Notes: generated by a model not told the origin, from the sequence alone. A DNA stretch of 28,426 nt from Clostridia bacterium (GCA_017457015.1 JAFTIG010000032.1:1-28426); one strand, 5' to 3'. Positions 1 to 8,271 are shown, counted from the first letter of the stretch. A program made the numbers and translations.

Positions 1-355
1 CTTTAGCAAGCGCTTGTTTCATTATTTTATTAACGGTTTCATCAGTTTCACCGAAATATTGACGACGTTCTGAGTGTCCGATAATAACGTATTCAACACC
101 TGCTTCTAAAAGCATATCTGCAGAAATTTCACCGGTAAAAGCACCGCTGTCCGCCCACGCTACGTTTTCAGCGCCAAGTTTGATTTTAGAGCCCTTGATC
201 GCTTCTGCTACTGCCCAAAGATCGGTGTAAGGTACGCATACTACGACTTCGGGTTTAGATTTAGCAACCATAGGTTTAAGTTCGTTAATAAGTGCTACCG
301 CTTCTGCTGCGGTTTTGTTCATTTTCCAGTTTCCTGCAATAATCGGTTTTCTCAT
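1..355 (-). CDS. tpiA: Triosephosphate isomerase, N-terminal part (cut by window edge)
   Basis: Interconverts dihydroxyacetone phosphate and glyceraldehyde-3-phosphate in cytosolic glycolysis. The translated minus strand begins [13 protein letters not shown], the family's N-terminal signature with the substrate-binding Asn and Lys. About residue 95 it contains [13 protein letters not shown], which carries the electrophilic catalytic His. Only about 118 of the usual ~250 residues are present because the gene runs off the window at base 1; the catalytic Glu lies outside. The ATG at 353-355 is preceded by an AAAGGA ribosome site. It follows pgk by 44 bases, without a terminator between, so the two are probably co-transcribed. 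The identification is firm. Confidence 0.95.
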   Translation of the reverse strand, partial: MRKPIIAGNWKMNKTAAEAVALINELKPMVAKSKPEVVVCVPYTDLWAVAEAIKGSKIKLGAENVAWADSGAFTGEISADMLLEAGVEYVIIGHSERRQYFGETDETVNKIMKQALAK

Positions 356-399
356 TGTAAGTATTTCCTTTATTTTATTTTGATTATTTTTAGTCGTGA

Positions 400-1710
400 T
401 TATTTGTTGTTAAGACATTCAATACCGGGGAGTTTTTTGCCTTCAAAAAGTTCCAAAGACGCACCGCCACCCGTTGAAATATGGCTCATCTTATCTGCAT
501 AACCGAGTTGGGTTACTGCAGCCGCACTGTCGCCACCGCCGATAATGGTAGTTGCTTCAGTTTCAGCAAGTGCTTTTGCTACGGCAATAGTACCTTTTGC
601 AAAAATCGGGTTTTCAAACACTCCCATAGGACCGTTCCAAATAACCGTCTTTGCACTCTTAACTTCGTTTGCGTAAAGAGCAGCGGTCTTATCGCCGATA
701 TCAAGCCCCATTTGGTCTGCGGGGATTTGATCTACGCCGTAAACCTTGCAATCAACTGCAGCGTCGATAGGGTTGGGGAAATCTTTGGTTATGTTAGCGT
801 CTACGGGAAGAAGAAGTTTTTTGCCGAGATCTTCTGCTTTTTTCATCATGTCTTTGCAGTAGCCGATCTGCTCGTCGTCAACGAGCGAAGTACCTACTTC
901 ATATCCCTTTGCCTTTAAGAAGGTATACGCCATACCGCCACCGATAATGAGCGTATCGCACTTTTCAAGAAGGTTGGAAATAACTTTTAACTTATCAGCA
1001 ACCTTTGCCCCGCCTAAAATTGCAACGAACGGGCGAACGGGATTTTCAAGAGCGTCTGCCATAACGGAAAGTTCTTTTTCAATAAGGAATCCGCATACTG
1101 CCGTTTTTGCAAAACCGTATTCTGCGATTGCAGCGGTGGTTGCATGTGAACGGTGAGCAGTCCCGAAAGCGTCGTTTACATAAATATCGCAATAGGTGGA
1201 AAGTTTTTTGCAGAGTGCTTCATCTCTCTTTTCTTCACCTTGTTCAAAACGGGTATTTTCAAGAAGAACCACTTCTCCGTCTTTAATTGCAGCGACTGCC
1301 GCATCCGCAGACGGACCTACTACGTCTTCCGCAAATACAACTTTTTGACCGAGTTTTTCAGAAAGTTTTTCGGCTACCGGACGGAGCGTAAATTTTTCTT
1401 TATCTTTAGCGGCTTTCTTAAGATATTCTGCTTTTGCCGCAGCTTGTTCTTCTACGGGAAGTGCCTCCACCGCTTTCTTTTCTTTTTTAGTTAAAGAAAA
1501 ACCTTCGGTAAAAATGTTGTGGGGCTTGCCCATGTGTGAACAAAGAATAACCTTTGCACCTTGTTCAACGAGATACTTGATAGTAGGAAGCGCGCCGTTT
1601 ATACGTGTTTCATCGGTAATTTTACCGTCTTTCATAGGAACGTTGAAGTCCACTCTGACAAGACACTTTTTGCCTTTTACCTGTACGTCTTTGATAGATT
1701 TTTTATTCAT
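400..1710 (-). CDS. pgk: Phosphoglycerate kinase with an extra ~40-residue N-domain insertion
   Basis: Transfers phosphate from 1,3-bisphosphoglycerate to ADP in glycolysis; cytosolic. Family motifs are clear: VRVDFNVP near residue 19, SHMGKP near 59, GGAKVADKL in the middle and the C-terminal GGGDSAAAV and STGGGASLE nucleotide-site loops. The protein has 436 residues, against about 395 for typical bacterial enzymes. The excess lies between the SHMGKP loop and the LRPVAEKL helix (about residues 64-106). It is rich in Lys, Glu and Ala and probably forms charged helices on the substrate domain. The ATG is preceded by TTAGGAG. The gene has a consensus promoter at 1780-1808 and leads into tpiA. 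Confidence 0.97.
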   Translation of the reverse strand: MNKKSIKDVQVKGKKCLVRVDFNVPMKDGKITDETRINGALPTIKYLVEQGAKVILCSHMGKPHNIFTEGFSLTKKEKKAVEALPVEEQAAAKAEYLKKAAKDKEKFTLRPVAEKLSEKLGQKVVFAEDVVGPSADAAVAAIKDGEVVLLENTRFEQGEEKRDEALCKKLSTYCDIYVNDAFGTAHRSHATTAAIAEYGFAKTAVCGFLIEKELSVMADALENPVRPFVAILGGAKVADKLKVISNLLEKCDTLIIGGGMAYTFLKAKGYEVGTSLVDDEQIGYCKDMMKKAEDLGKKLLLPVDANITKDFPNPIDAAVDCKVYGVDQIPADQMGLDIGDKTAALYANEVKSAKTVIWNGPMGVFENPIFAKGTIAVAKALAETEATTIIGGGDSAAAVTQLGYADKMSHISTGGGASLELFEGKKLPGIECLNNK

Positions 1711-1779
1711 ACCTATTCTCCTAAATGAGTTTTTAACTTAAATTTACCCAAATATTCCCATAATATTCAGATTAGATTT

Positions 1780-1808
1780 ATTATATAAATAAATCCGCCG
1801 TTTGTCAA
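1780..1808 (-). promoter_or_regulatory. Perfect sigma-A promoter of pgk-tpiA
   Basis: On the minus strand TTGACA (1803-1808) and TATAAT (1780-1785) are separated by exactly 17 bases, a full match to the housekeeping consensus. The predicted start is near 1773, giving a leader of about 63 bases before pgk. The -35 box and spacer lie within the loop and 3' arm of the nptA terminator hairpin, so the two elements share DNA. Confidence 0.85.
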
Positions 1809-1824
1809 TCGTTTAACGGCGGAT
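1793..1824 (-). terminator. Terminator after nptA
   Basis: A perfect 10-bp inverted repeat (ATCCGCCGTT at 1793-1802, AACGGCGGAT at 1815-1824) with a 12-base loop lies 14 bases past the nptA stop. On the minus strand it is followed by TTATTTATAT, a moderately T-rich tail. The loop carries the -35 box of the pgk promoter. Confidence 0.65.
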
Positions 1825-1838
1825 ATTTATATTTGATT

Positions 1839-3518
1839 TTATGCAGTTGCGTTTTTATTAGTTCTATAATGTTTAATACTAAATGCAACGTTCGTTATAT
1901 GATCGCCAACCCTTTCAAGATTTGATACCGTTTGAAGGAATATCGAACCGGCTTGAGCTGTACAGTTACCAGCTTTTACCCTATCGATATGACGATTTTC
2001 AAGTGTTTTGCTGTATTCGTCAACGTTTTCTTCAACCGCTTCTACACTAGAAAGTAAGGAAAGATTTCTATCGTCAAACGCGGTAAACGCATAATCGTAA
2101 AGGGAATTTATCATATCGCAAAGAGATTTTAATTCTTCTTTTGCGTCGCTAGATAGGGCAAGTCCTTCTTCCCTTAAACGTAGCGCATACTCTAAAACGT
2201 TTTCCGCATAGTCGCCTATCCTTTCAATATCGGATACGACGTGATAATAAGAACCGACCTTTTTGTCGTCTTCATCCGTAAGGTCTTTACCCATAAGTTT
2301 GGTAAGATAAGCGGTGATGTTTTTATTAAGACGGTTGATAATTTCTTCTCTTTCGCGAACAAACTTTTCATTATCCGCACTTTCGTCTAAAAGCATGCCG
2401 ACCGAATCGTTTACGTTAAATTTTGCAAATTCGCCCATTCTTACGATTTCACGCCTAATATTGCCTGCCGCAACTGCGGGAGTATTTAAAAGACGGTCGT
2501 CTATATACATAAATCTAAACTTCTCTTCTTCTTCGTCAACTTGTTTTTCTCTAACGAGTACGCATACGAGTTTAACTACTAAATGAGAAAAAGGTAAAAG
2601 TATTGCAGTCGTCAAAACGTTAAACAATGTATGGAAAATTGCTATCTGTTGGCCTACGTCACTTGACATTGACGCAAATACGCCCGCAACTTCACTTTTC
2701 CATATCCAAAGTGGTGCTATAAATATCAAACAACCAAACGTATTAAAAAGTAAATGCACTATTGCCGTACGCTTTGCGTTGACGTGCGTGCCAGCAGAAG
2801 ACATAATTGACGTTATACAAGTACCGATATTCGAACCGAGTGCTAAAAACAACGCGTTCTCAAATGGCAAAACGCCGATTGATGCGAGTACGACCATTAA
2901 ACTGGTTATCGTCGACGAACTGTGTACGAGTGCGGTTATAACCACACCGATTAAAATTAGCAGTATCGGGAAGTGATCTGCTTGGAAAATTGCCTGTACC
3001 CACCCGTGTGGAATAGACTTGCCATCCACAAACATTATGAGTTTTGCATATGTAGATATAAACTCTAGACCTACGAAAATTAGCCCTAAACCGCCTAAAA
3101 TATTGCCTACATTGACAACTTTTTCATTTTTTATCAGCATTGCCATAAGCACGCCGACGCATCCTATCATTGCGGCAATTGCACCTATATCAATCGCACC
3201 TATGCCCGATAACGATACTATGTGCGCGGTAACGGTAGTACCGATATTTGCGCCCATAATTACGTTGGTTGCCTGAACGAGAGTCATCAGTCCGATATTA
3301 ACGAAACCTACTAGCATTACTGTAGTTGCCGTTGAGCTCTGTATAATACTAGTTACTGCAAGACCTACGCCCACCCCAGCGAATCTGTTGGTCGTAATCT
3401 TACCGAGTAACTTTTTCATGCCGCCACCAGCGACGTGCTCGAGTGCCGCACCCATAATCTTCATACCAAACATCATTGCGGCTACTCCACCGAACATAAA
3501 AAATATGTTCCAAACCAT
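1839..3518 (-). CDS. Na+/phosphate symporter family protein with C-terminal PhoU-like domain
   Basis: Member of the NptA/PNaS family, thought to carry inorganic phosphate with sodium across the inner membrane. The first ~320 residues are a hydrophobic transport unit with the two inverted-repeat signatures of the family, QSSTA near residue 60 and HSSST near 199. Residues ~330-555 are polar and helical and match the PhoU-type regulatory bundle usually fused to these symporters (for example SDIERIGDYAENV and SNLERVGDHITNV, the paired E-R-x-G-D-x metal-site motifs). At 559 residues it has the usual two-domain length. It has its own promoter (3558-3586), an AAAGGAG ribosome site and a terminator. 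Substrate is inferred from family only. Confidence 0.9.
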   Translation of the reverse strand: MVWNIFFMFGGVAAMMFGMKIMGAALEHVAGGGMKKLLGKITTNRFAGVGVGLAVTSIIQSSTATTVMLVGFVNIGLMTLVQATNVIMGANIGTTVTAHIVSLSGIGAIDIGAIAAMIGCVGVLMAMLIKNEKVVNVGNILGGLGLIFVGLEFISTYAKLIMFVDGKSIPHGWVQAIFQADHFPILLILIGVVITALVHSSSTITSLMVVLASIGVLPFENALFLALGSNIGTCITSIMSSAGTHVNAKRTAIVHLLFNTFGCLIFIAPLWIWKSEVAGVFASMSSDVGQQIAIFHTLFNVLTTAILLPFSHLVVKLVCVLVREKQVDEEEEKFRFMYIDDRLLNTPAVAAGNIRREIVRMGEFAKFNVNDSVGMLLDESADNEKFVREREEIINRLNKNITAYLTKLMGKDLTDEDDKKVGSYYHVVSDIERIGDYAENVLEYALRLREEGLALSSDAKEELKSLCDMINSLYDYAFTAFDDRNLSLLSSVEAVEENVDEYSKTLENRHIDRVKAGNCTAQAGSIFLQTVSNLERVGDHITNVAFSIKHYRTNKNATA

Positions 3519-3557
3519 TTACTTTTGTTCTCCTTTAATTTTTATCCCTACTTTTTT

Positions 3558-3586
3558 ATAATACAATAGGAAAGGTTTTAAGTCAA
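3558..3586 (-). promoter_or_regulatory. Sigma-A promoter of the nptA-type gene
   Basis: Minus-strand TTGACT (3581-3586) and TATTAT (3558-3563) with a 17-base spacer, ending 39 bases before the start codon. The predicted transcript starts near 3551 and has a leader of about 33 bases. Identical boxes and spacing precede uxuA. Confidence 0.75.
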
Positions 3587-3625
3587 ACAAATTTACCGTA
3601 ATTTTACAAAGTTTTTAACATGATA

Positions 3626-4117
3626 TTATTTTTTTGGTATCTCGCCCTGCGTTGAAAGATTTAAATAATCAAGTTGTCTAAGCGCTTCGTAAACCCCTAC
3701 GCAAACGGAGTTTGAAAGATTAAGCGATCGCGTTTCATCACGCATAGGAAGGCGCACGCACTCGTCGTAATGTTCTTCTAAAAGCGATTCGGGGAGTCCT
3801 TTAGTTTCCTTACCAAACACTAAAAAATCTCCGTCTTTATATTTTGCGTCCGAGTGTACTTTTTTAGACTTGGTAGAGAAAAAATAAAAATTATCGCCCG
3901 TATAGAACTTGTCCAGAACTTCTTCTAAGCTATCATAATAATAGATGTATACTAAATGCCAGTAATCGAGCCCTGCTCTTTTTAAGTACTTGTCCGAAAC
4001 TTCAAACCCGAGCGGACGAACGAGATGAAGATTAGTCCCCGTGACCGCGCAAGTTCTTGCGATATTGCCTGCATTTTGCGGAATTTCCGGTTCAACCAAA
4101 ACTACGTTTAACGCCAT
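3626..4117 (-). CDS. trmL: tRNA (cytidine/uridine-34-2'-O)-methyltransferase TrmL
   Basis: SPOUT-fold enzyme that methylates the 2'-O of the wobble nucleotide of leucine tRNAs using S-adenosylmethionine. The 163-residue length is normal for the family. Visible signatures are VEPEIPQNAGNIART at the N-terminus, FGKETKGLP (residues 101-109) and MRDETRSLNLSNS (125-137), which together form the knotted cofactor site. An AAGGAG ribosome site precedes the ATG. The gene lies 12 bases after the nitrilase-fold gene and is probably in one transcript with it. Confidence 0.93.
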   Translation of the reverse strand: MALNVVLVEPEIPQNAGNIARTCAVTGTNLHLVRPLGFEVSDKYLKRAGLDYWHLVYIYYYDSLEEVLDKFYTGDNFYFFSTKSKKVHSDAKYKDGDFLVFGKETKGLPESLLEEHYDECVRLPMRDETRSLNLSNSVCVGVYEALRQLDYLNLSTQGEIPKK

Positions 4118-4129
4118 TTTATATTCTCC

Positions 4130-4810
4130 TTAGTATCCGGAATTAAACTCACGATAAAGTCCGCGTCTTCTTGAACTTATCAAGTGATAGTCTTTTTCCG
4201 TTTTTATTTTCGTTCTTATTATATCAGCACTGCCTGCGCACGTTATTTTCCCCCTAATATCGGATACGCACGCATAGTTTTTTGCACACAGTGCCATTGC
4301 CACACCGTTGGCAAACGCCCCTGCTCTCAACATTATTTGTGGCATAAAACTTTCTAATTTTTTAAATATGCATACGATAACGTCTGCGTCGCAAAGCGCT
4401 AAGACTCTAGGCACTTCTGGAAAGAAAAGGTCTTCTGCTACTATAACGCCTATTTTACCTGCGCCCGTATCGTATACGCGAAAATTCCCGCCTGCGACGA
4501 ACTCCCCGTCGTCTATAACGTGCGCCATATCGGTAACGCCTAAAATTCTACCGCGGTCTGCTATTACCGCCGAGTGACGGAAAACCCCGTAAGTATCGGT
4601 ATCACAACCGCAAATTACGACGTTTGACAGTTGCTTTGAAAGTTTTGCCAGATCGTGAAAATATTCTGTTTTTCCTTCAAGTTCTTTCTTGTAACTGACA
4701 AGCCCCAAGCCGTTAAAACCGAAAACCAAAAGGTTGCATTTGCTCACGTCTGCAAGTTTTTCTTCAAATACTGCGCTCATTTTGCTACCGGTAACAAAGC
4801 ACGTCTCCAT
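4130..4810 (-). CDS. Nitrilase-fold protein lacking the catalytic Glu-Lys-Cys triad
   Basis: The 226-residue protein aligns with the carbon-nitrogen hydrolase superfamily. Residues 87-135 follow the family pattern closely, including GEFVAGGNFRVYDT and IGVIVAEDLFFPEVPR. All three catalytic positions are changed: the first-strand Glu position is Asn or Gly (residues 33-34, FNGLGLVSY instead of PE-L-x-L-x-GY), the Lys before His is Met95 (VTDMAH), and the nucleophilic Cys of the C-Y-D motif is Ala125 (VAED). The protein is also shorter than the usual 260-300 residues. It should therefore be inactive as an amidase or nitrilase and may act as a binding or regulatory subunit. It sits between dusB and trmL, both tRNA-modification genes. 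The reading frame is intact, so it is not a decayed pseudogene. Confidence 0.75.
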   Translation of the reverse strand: METCFVTGSKMSAVFEEKLADVSKCNLLVFGFNGLGLVSYKKELEGKTEYFHDLAKLSKQLSNVVICGCDTDTYGVFRHSAVIADRGRILGVTDMAHVIDDGEFVAGGNFRVYDTGAGKIGVIVAEDLFFPEVPRVLALCDADVIVCIFKKLESFMPQIMLRAGAFANGVAMALCAKNYACVSDIRGKITCAGSADIIRTKIKTEKDYHLISSRRRGLYREFNSGY

Positions 4811-4859
4811 AATCTTCCCCCTATATACATATTATTGTATTATAAAAGGAGCAATTTTG

Positions 4860-5798
4860 TTAAAGACCGTTATTTATTAAATCTATTATTTCCGCCGTAC
4901 TGCCCGCTTTATTGATTGCATTTTTTAGTTCTTTAACTCCGACCATACCTTTAAAATAATAGGGGGTAAATTTTCTAAACTCAAGCGTAGCACGCCTATC
5001 CCCGTACCGTTTTGCCGATAAGGTGATATGCTCTATTATAAATTGTTTCAATGTCATATCGCTTTTAGCGCCTAAAAGTTTAGCAAACAAAAAGGGATTT
5101 GCTATTGCGCCGCGAGCGAGCATTATACCGTCTGCCCCCGTACGGTCAATCATAAGGTTAGCGTCTTCTTCGGTAAACATACCGCCGTTTGCTATAACGG
5201 GAATTTTAACGGATTTTTTTGCTCTTTCTATCGCTTTATAATCAGGCTCGCCAGAATAATACGATTCTCTAACTCTACCGTGAACGGTTATTAGCCTTGC
5301 ACCTGCGTTCTCTGCCATAAGGGCGTATTCGGCGGCAATATCGTCTCCAATCTTTTGCCCCGTGCGAATTTTTACGGTTATGGTTTTACCGCTCTTTACG
5401 CACTCTTTTATTATATTTTCCGCTTTTTTTATATCGGTAAGAAGGGCACTACCTTCTCCGTTTTTAAATACTTTCGGAACGGGACAACCCATGTTTATAT
5501 CTACTATATCAAACGATGCAAGATATTCACTCTCACATGCAGCGCGCATAAAATATGCGTCCGAACCAAAAATTTGCACAGCCGTCTTTTTGTAATCGTC
5601 GCCAGAATAAAGAAGTTCTCTTGATCCTTCTCCACCGTACATAAGACCTTTTGCACTGACGAGTTCGGTAAACGTAAGCCCTGCTCCTAGTTTTATCGCA
5701 AGGCTTCTGAACGCATAGTCGGTATACCCTGCCATCGGCGCTAAAAATATATTGTTGTCAACTTGCGTATTGCCTACGACAAGCGCGTTTACTTTCAT
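4860..5798 (-). CDS. dusB: tRNA-dihydrouridine synthase (DusB type)
   Basis: FMN- and NADPH-dependent enzyme that reduces uridines in the tRNA D-loop. The N-terminal FMN-barrel signature APMAGYTD is at residues 20-27, and the catalytic Cys105 lies in NMGCPVPKV. Later barrel motifs include ITVHGR and IPVIANGG, with GADGIMLARGAIANPF at the phosphate-binding end. Length (312) is normal. The ATG has an AAGGTG ribosome site, so the 41-base overlap with the end of the upstream spoVB-like gene appears real and suggests translational coupling. Confidence 0.94.
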   Translation of the reverse strand: MKVNALVVGNTQVDNNIFLAPMAGYTDYAFRSLAIKLGAGLTFTELVSAKGLMYGGEGSRELLYSGDDYKKTAVQIFGSDAYFMRAACESEYLASFDIVDINMGCPVPKVFKNGEGSALLTDIKKAENIIKECVKSGKTITVKIRTGQKIGDDIAAEYALMAENAGARLITVHGRVRESYYSGEPDYKAIERAKKSVKIPVIANGGMFTEEDANLMIDRTGADGIMLARGAIANPFLFAKLLGAKSDMTLKQFIIEHITLSAKRYGDRRATLEFRKFTPYYFKGMVGVKELKNAINKAGSTAEIIDLINNGL

Positions 5799-7122
5799 TT
5801 TTCACCTTCGGTTTAAATATTAATATTAAGTTTATCAAACAAGTGAAAAAATAGCAAGCAATTAACGCAATTGCTCCGCCGTAAACGTTAAGTTCAGGGA
5901 TTTTTAATAAAATTATATTTAATACTGTCTTTACGGTTATACCGATAGACATACTTATAAGCGGTGTGTAGAGTTTGCCCTTACCTATAAGAACGGCGTT
6001 GCACGTCTGCAATAACGATAAAAATATCACGTTTGGAGCGGTGATGTGTAATAAATTTATAGCGACGCTTTTTTCCATTCCCGACAAACTTCCAAATAGA
6101 ATTCTTATAACGAGTGGCGCAAATATAAAAAATATTAACGCGCAAGGTAACGCTATTATTAGAGTTAACGCGACAGTTTTTTTTGCCCGTGCGTTTTTAT
6201 CTTTTTCTTTTTTCCCTGACGCCACCGCAGGGATTGCAACCGTTGCTACCCCGTAACAAATAGAAACGGGCAAGTTTACGACCGTTGCGGCTACCCCCGT
6301 AAGTAATCCGTATAATACGGTTGCGTCCGTTCGATAGGTACTCAAAATATTTACGGTCAAAAAACTGTCTATAACTTGCGAAAAAGGTATTGCTATGCCT
6401 ATAAGCGTTATAGGAATAACGGTTTTCAATATCGTTTTTGCATGACTTTTAAAACGAACTTTTTCAAAATTATATTTAAGCCCGTCTATATTTTTACTTT
6501 TTTTATATTTAAGCGCAAGATAAACTAATGCAAAAAGTTCGGATAGAGTTATGGCAAAAGTTGTTCCTGCGACTGCAAGCGGAATATTTGGCATGAAAAT
6601 ATATGAAAGCAATAAGCCGAAAAATAGTTTCACCGTCTGTTCTGTTATTTGCGATATTGCAGTCGGCATCATATTCATTAAACCTTGAAAATAACCGCGA
6701 AAGCATGATATTACGGAAACTAAAAATACGGACGGCGCAAGCGCAATATATGCAAAATAAGCGTCGGAATTGCCTTGCAACGTCGCTATAAATTTACCAG
6801 AAACTATTAAAAATACCGAAAAGAAAATCCCGAAAACGGTTAAAAGCCTTATACTACTATTTAAATATTCACGCGCGCGTAAAGATTTTTGTTCTTCACT
6901 GCTAGATGATATGAGTTTTGATAGTGCACTAGGAACTCCTGCGCCGGCAAAATCTAATAACAATGCATATACTGGAAATACTGTTTGATATAATCCAAGC
7001 CCAAACGCGCCTATAAGATTAGTTAGTGGAACGCGATATATTGCCCCTAGAAGTTTGGATATAAAAGTGCCTACGCTAACGATTGCCGCACCGCGCACGA
7101 TATTGTCTTTTTTATGATTCAT
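5758..7122 (-). CDS. spoVB: Stage V sporulation protein B-like MOP-superfamily flippase
   Basis: Polytopic membrane protein of the polysaccharide-transport family (MATE/MurJ/MOP fold), about 12-14 hydrophobic segments across 454 residues. The N-terminus, GAAIVSVGTFISKLLGAIYR followed by VPLTNLIG, is the hallmark of SpoVB and its paralogues, which are linked to spore-cortex peptidoglycan precursor export. Its place directly after spoVT supports the sporulation role, but vegetative MurJ-like paralogues look alike. No Shine-Dalgarno sequence is visible before the ATG, because the spoVT terminator ends only eight bases upstream. The C-terminal tail overlaps dusB by 41 bases. Confidence 0.82.
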   Translation of the reverse strand: MNHKKDNIVRGAAIVSVGTFISKLLGAIYRVPLTNLIGAFGLGLYQTVFPVYALLLDFAGAGVPSALSKLISSSSEEQKSLRAREYLNSSIRLLTVFGIFFSVFLIVSGKFIATLQGNSDAYFAYIALAPSVFLVSVISCFRGYFQGLMNMMPTAISQITEQTVKLFFGLLLSYIFMPNIPLAVAGTTFAITLSELFALVYLALKYKKSKNIDGLKYNFEKVRFKSHAKTILKTVIPITLIGIAIPFSQVIDSFLTVNILSTYRTDATVLYGLLTGVAATVVNLPVSICYGVATVAIPAVASGKKEKDKNARAKKTVALTLIIALPCALIFFIFAPLVIRILFGSLSGMEKSVAINLLHITAPNVIFLSLLQTCNAVLIGKGKLYTPLISMSIGITVKTVLNIILLKIPELNVYGGAIALIACYFFTCLINLILIFKPKVKNESKRACRRQYAS

Positions 7123-7129
7123 ATGTAAA

Positions 7130-7158
7130 AAATGACCGCGGCTAGCGCGCGGTCATTT
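7130..7158 (-). terminator. Rho-independent terminator of spoVT
   Basis: Perfect 11-bp arms AAATGACCGCG (7130-7140) and CGCGGTCATTT (7148-7158) with a 7-base loop. On the minus strand it is followed by a T run, reading CATTTTTTAC. It ends eight bases before the ATG of the spoVB-like gene. Confidence 0.9.
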
Positions 7159-7172
7159 GTGAACGGAAAAAA

Positions 7173-7718
7173 TCAATCAAACTGTTTGGACAAAAATGTT
7201 GCTCCGAGTTGTATAAATTTTACGTCTGCCGAACTGAATCGGTTCTCTTTATCTTTGTCGAATAATACTATTGAGCCGAAACAATCTCCGCCCGAAATTA
7301 TCGGGACGATTATTTGATTTTCAGCATTTAAATCGTCGTCTACGGTAATCGGTATAACCGTTCCACCGTCAATCCTTGATACTACGACACTCTTTCTTTC
7401 GTCTAAAATTTTTAGCAATTGCTCTGAAACGTTCTTTCCGACTGTATCTTTTAATTTGCCTTTCGACACGTATATCACAGTATCGTTATCGGTTATTAAA
7501 CATACCTTTTCCACAAGTTCTTCCACCCCGTCGGCTACTATCTGAACGTAATCGTTAATAGTAGATATGGGTGAATACTTTCTAAACACCAAGTGGTCTT
7601 TGTCGGTGTATATTTCAAGTGGATCGCCTTCTTTAATACGCAACGTCTTGCGCATCTCTTTTGGGATAACTACTCTCCCTAACTCGTCTATTCGCCTTAC
7701 CATGCCCGTTTCTTGCAT
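7173..7718 (-). CDS. spoVT: Stage V sporulation protein T, transcription factor
   Basis: Regulator of late forespore genes in Bacillota. Residues 1-50 are an AbrB-type swapped-hairpin DNA-binding domain (TGMVRRIDELGRVVIPKEMR, then TLRIKEGDPLEI). Residues ~55-181 form a GAF-like sensor domain. I chose the ATG at 7718 (181 residues): the protein then begins MQETGMVRRID like known SpoVT, a GGAGG ribosome site sits 9 bases upstream, and the promoter at 7742-7770 rules out the longer in-frame start at 7772. The gene ends in a strong terminator. Identification is very secure. Confidence 0.96.
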   Translation of the reverse strand: MQETGMVRRIDELGRVVIPKEMRKTLRIKEGDPLEIYTDKDHLVFRKYSPISTINDYVQIVADGVEELVEKVCLITDNDTVIYVSKGKLKDTVGKNVSEQLLKILDERKSVVVSRIDGGTVIPITVDDDLNAENQIIVPIISGGDCFGSIVLFDKDKENRFSSADVKFIQLGATFLSKQFD

Positions 7719-7741
7719 AACCGATTTCCTCCGTCTGATGA

Positions 7742-7770
7742 TAGTATGAGTCGATCGGTTTATTTTATAC
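7742..7770 (-). promoter_or_regulatory. Forespore sigma-G promoter of spoVT
   Basis: Minus-strand GTATA (7766-7770) and CATACTA (7742-7748) with a 17-base spacer match the sigma-G pattern G-H-A-T-R / C-A-T-W-H-T-A at every position. In Bacillus subtilis spoVT is known to be transcribed by sigma-G in the forespore, so motif and gene agree. The predicted start is near 7735, leaving a short leader with the GGAGG site near its 5' end. Confidence 0.8.
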
Positions 7771-7787
7771 ACGGAAAAAATAATTTT

Positions 7788-8270
7788 TTATAAATTTTCT
7801 TTTAGCGCCTTTTCCCACGAACAATAGTCGTAACTTACGTTTGCAGGACTTGTGGATGGCAAACATAAAGTTTTAATTTTACAATTAGGGTTAAACTTGT
7901 TAAATATTGCCGCCGCCTTTTTTCCGTTACATATTATAAGGTTTATATTAGGGTAAGTTGTAAACAACTCGTTAAAATCCACTGGGATACTGTTATTTAA
8001 GTTTATATCCGAATCGCTACTGCCCGTAATTGAGGAACTTTTTATTACGTCCCAAAGAGCAATTTTGTGTTCTAATAAAAATTGTATTTTACTAGCAGTA
8101 TCTTCTGGTACGGATTTATTAAAAACTCTTTCGAGCATTTTCCAAAATCTATTTTGCTTATGTCCGTAATAAAAACCTTGCTCTCTCGATTTAACGCTTG
8201 GGAAACTGCCGAGTATTAATATCTTGCTGTCTTTATTGATGACGGGCTCAAAACTTTCATACCACTCCAT
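7788..8270 (-). CDS. DNA-deoxyinosine / mismatch uracil DNA glycosylase (Mug/TDG-type)
   Basis: Base-excision repair enzyme of the uracil-DNA glycosylase superfamily, predicted to remove hypoxanthine, or uracil in mismatches. Signatures are ILILGSFPSVKSREQGFYYG, with the GSFPS active-site loop, the NRFW motif, and LPSTSPAN near the C-terminus, the DNA-inserting loop. I chose the ATG at 8270 (160 residues): it has an AAAGG site six bases upstream and begins MEWYESFEPV as in relatives. An in-frame ATG at 8285 (165 residues) has no ribosome site and would overlap the upstream gene by 14 bases. The gene starts directly after the metallo-hydrolase stop and is probably co-transcribed. Confidence 0.88.
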   Translation of the reverse strand: MEWYESFEPVINKDSKILILGSFPSVKSREQGFYYGHKQNRFWKMLERVFNKSVPEDTASKIQFLLEHKIALWDVIKSSSITGSSDSDINLNNSIPVDFNELFTTYPNINLIICNGKKAAAIFNKFNPNCKIKTLCLPSTSPANVSYDYCSWEKALKENL

Positions 8271-8271
8271 T

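Noticed and set aside
481..918. Open plus-strand frame of about 145 codons opposite pgk
   Set aside because: It lies wholly antisense to an unmistakable pgk, has low-complexity translation and no family resemblance; the same holds for the other antisense frames across the window.
4811..4859. Promoter before the nitrilase-fold gene (TATAAT-like sequences)
   Set aside because: Several AT-rich -10-like hexamers but no acceptable -35 at the right distance; not strong enough to list.
7719..7772. N-terminal 18-residue extension of SpoVT
   Set aside because: It contains the sigma-G promoter, lacks a ribosome site and is absent from known SpoVT proteins.
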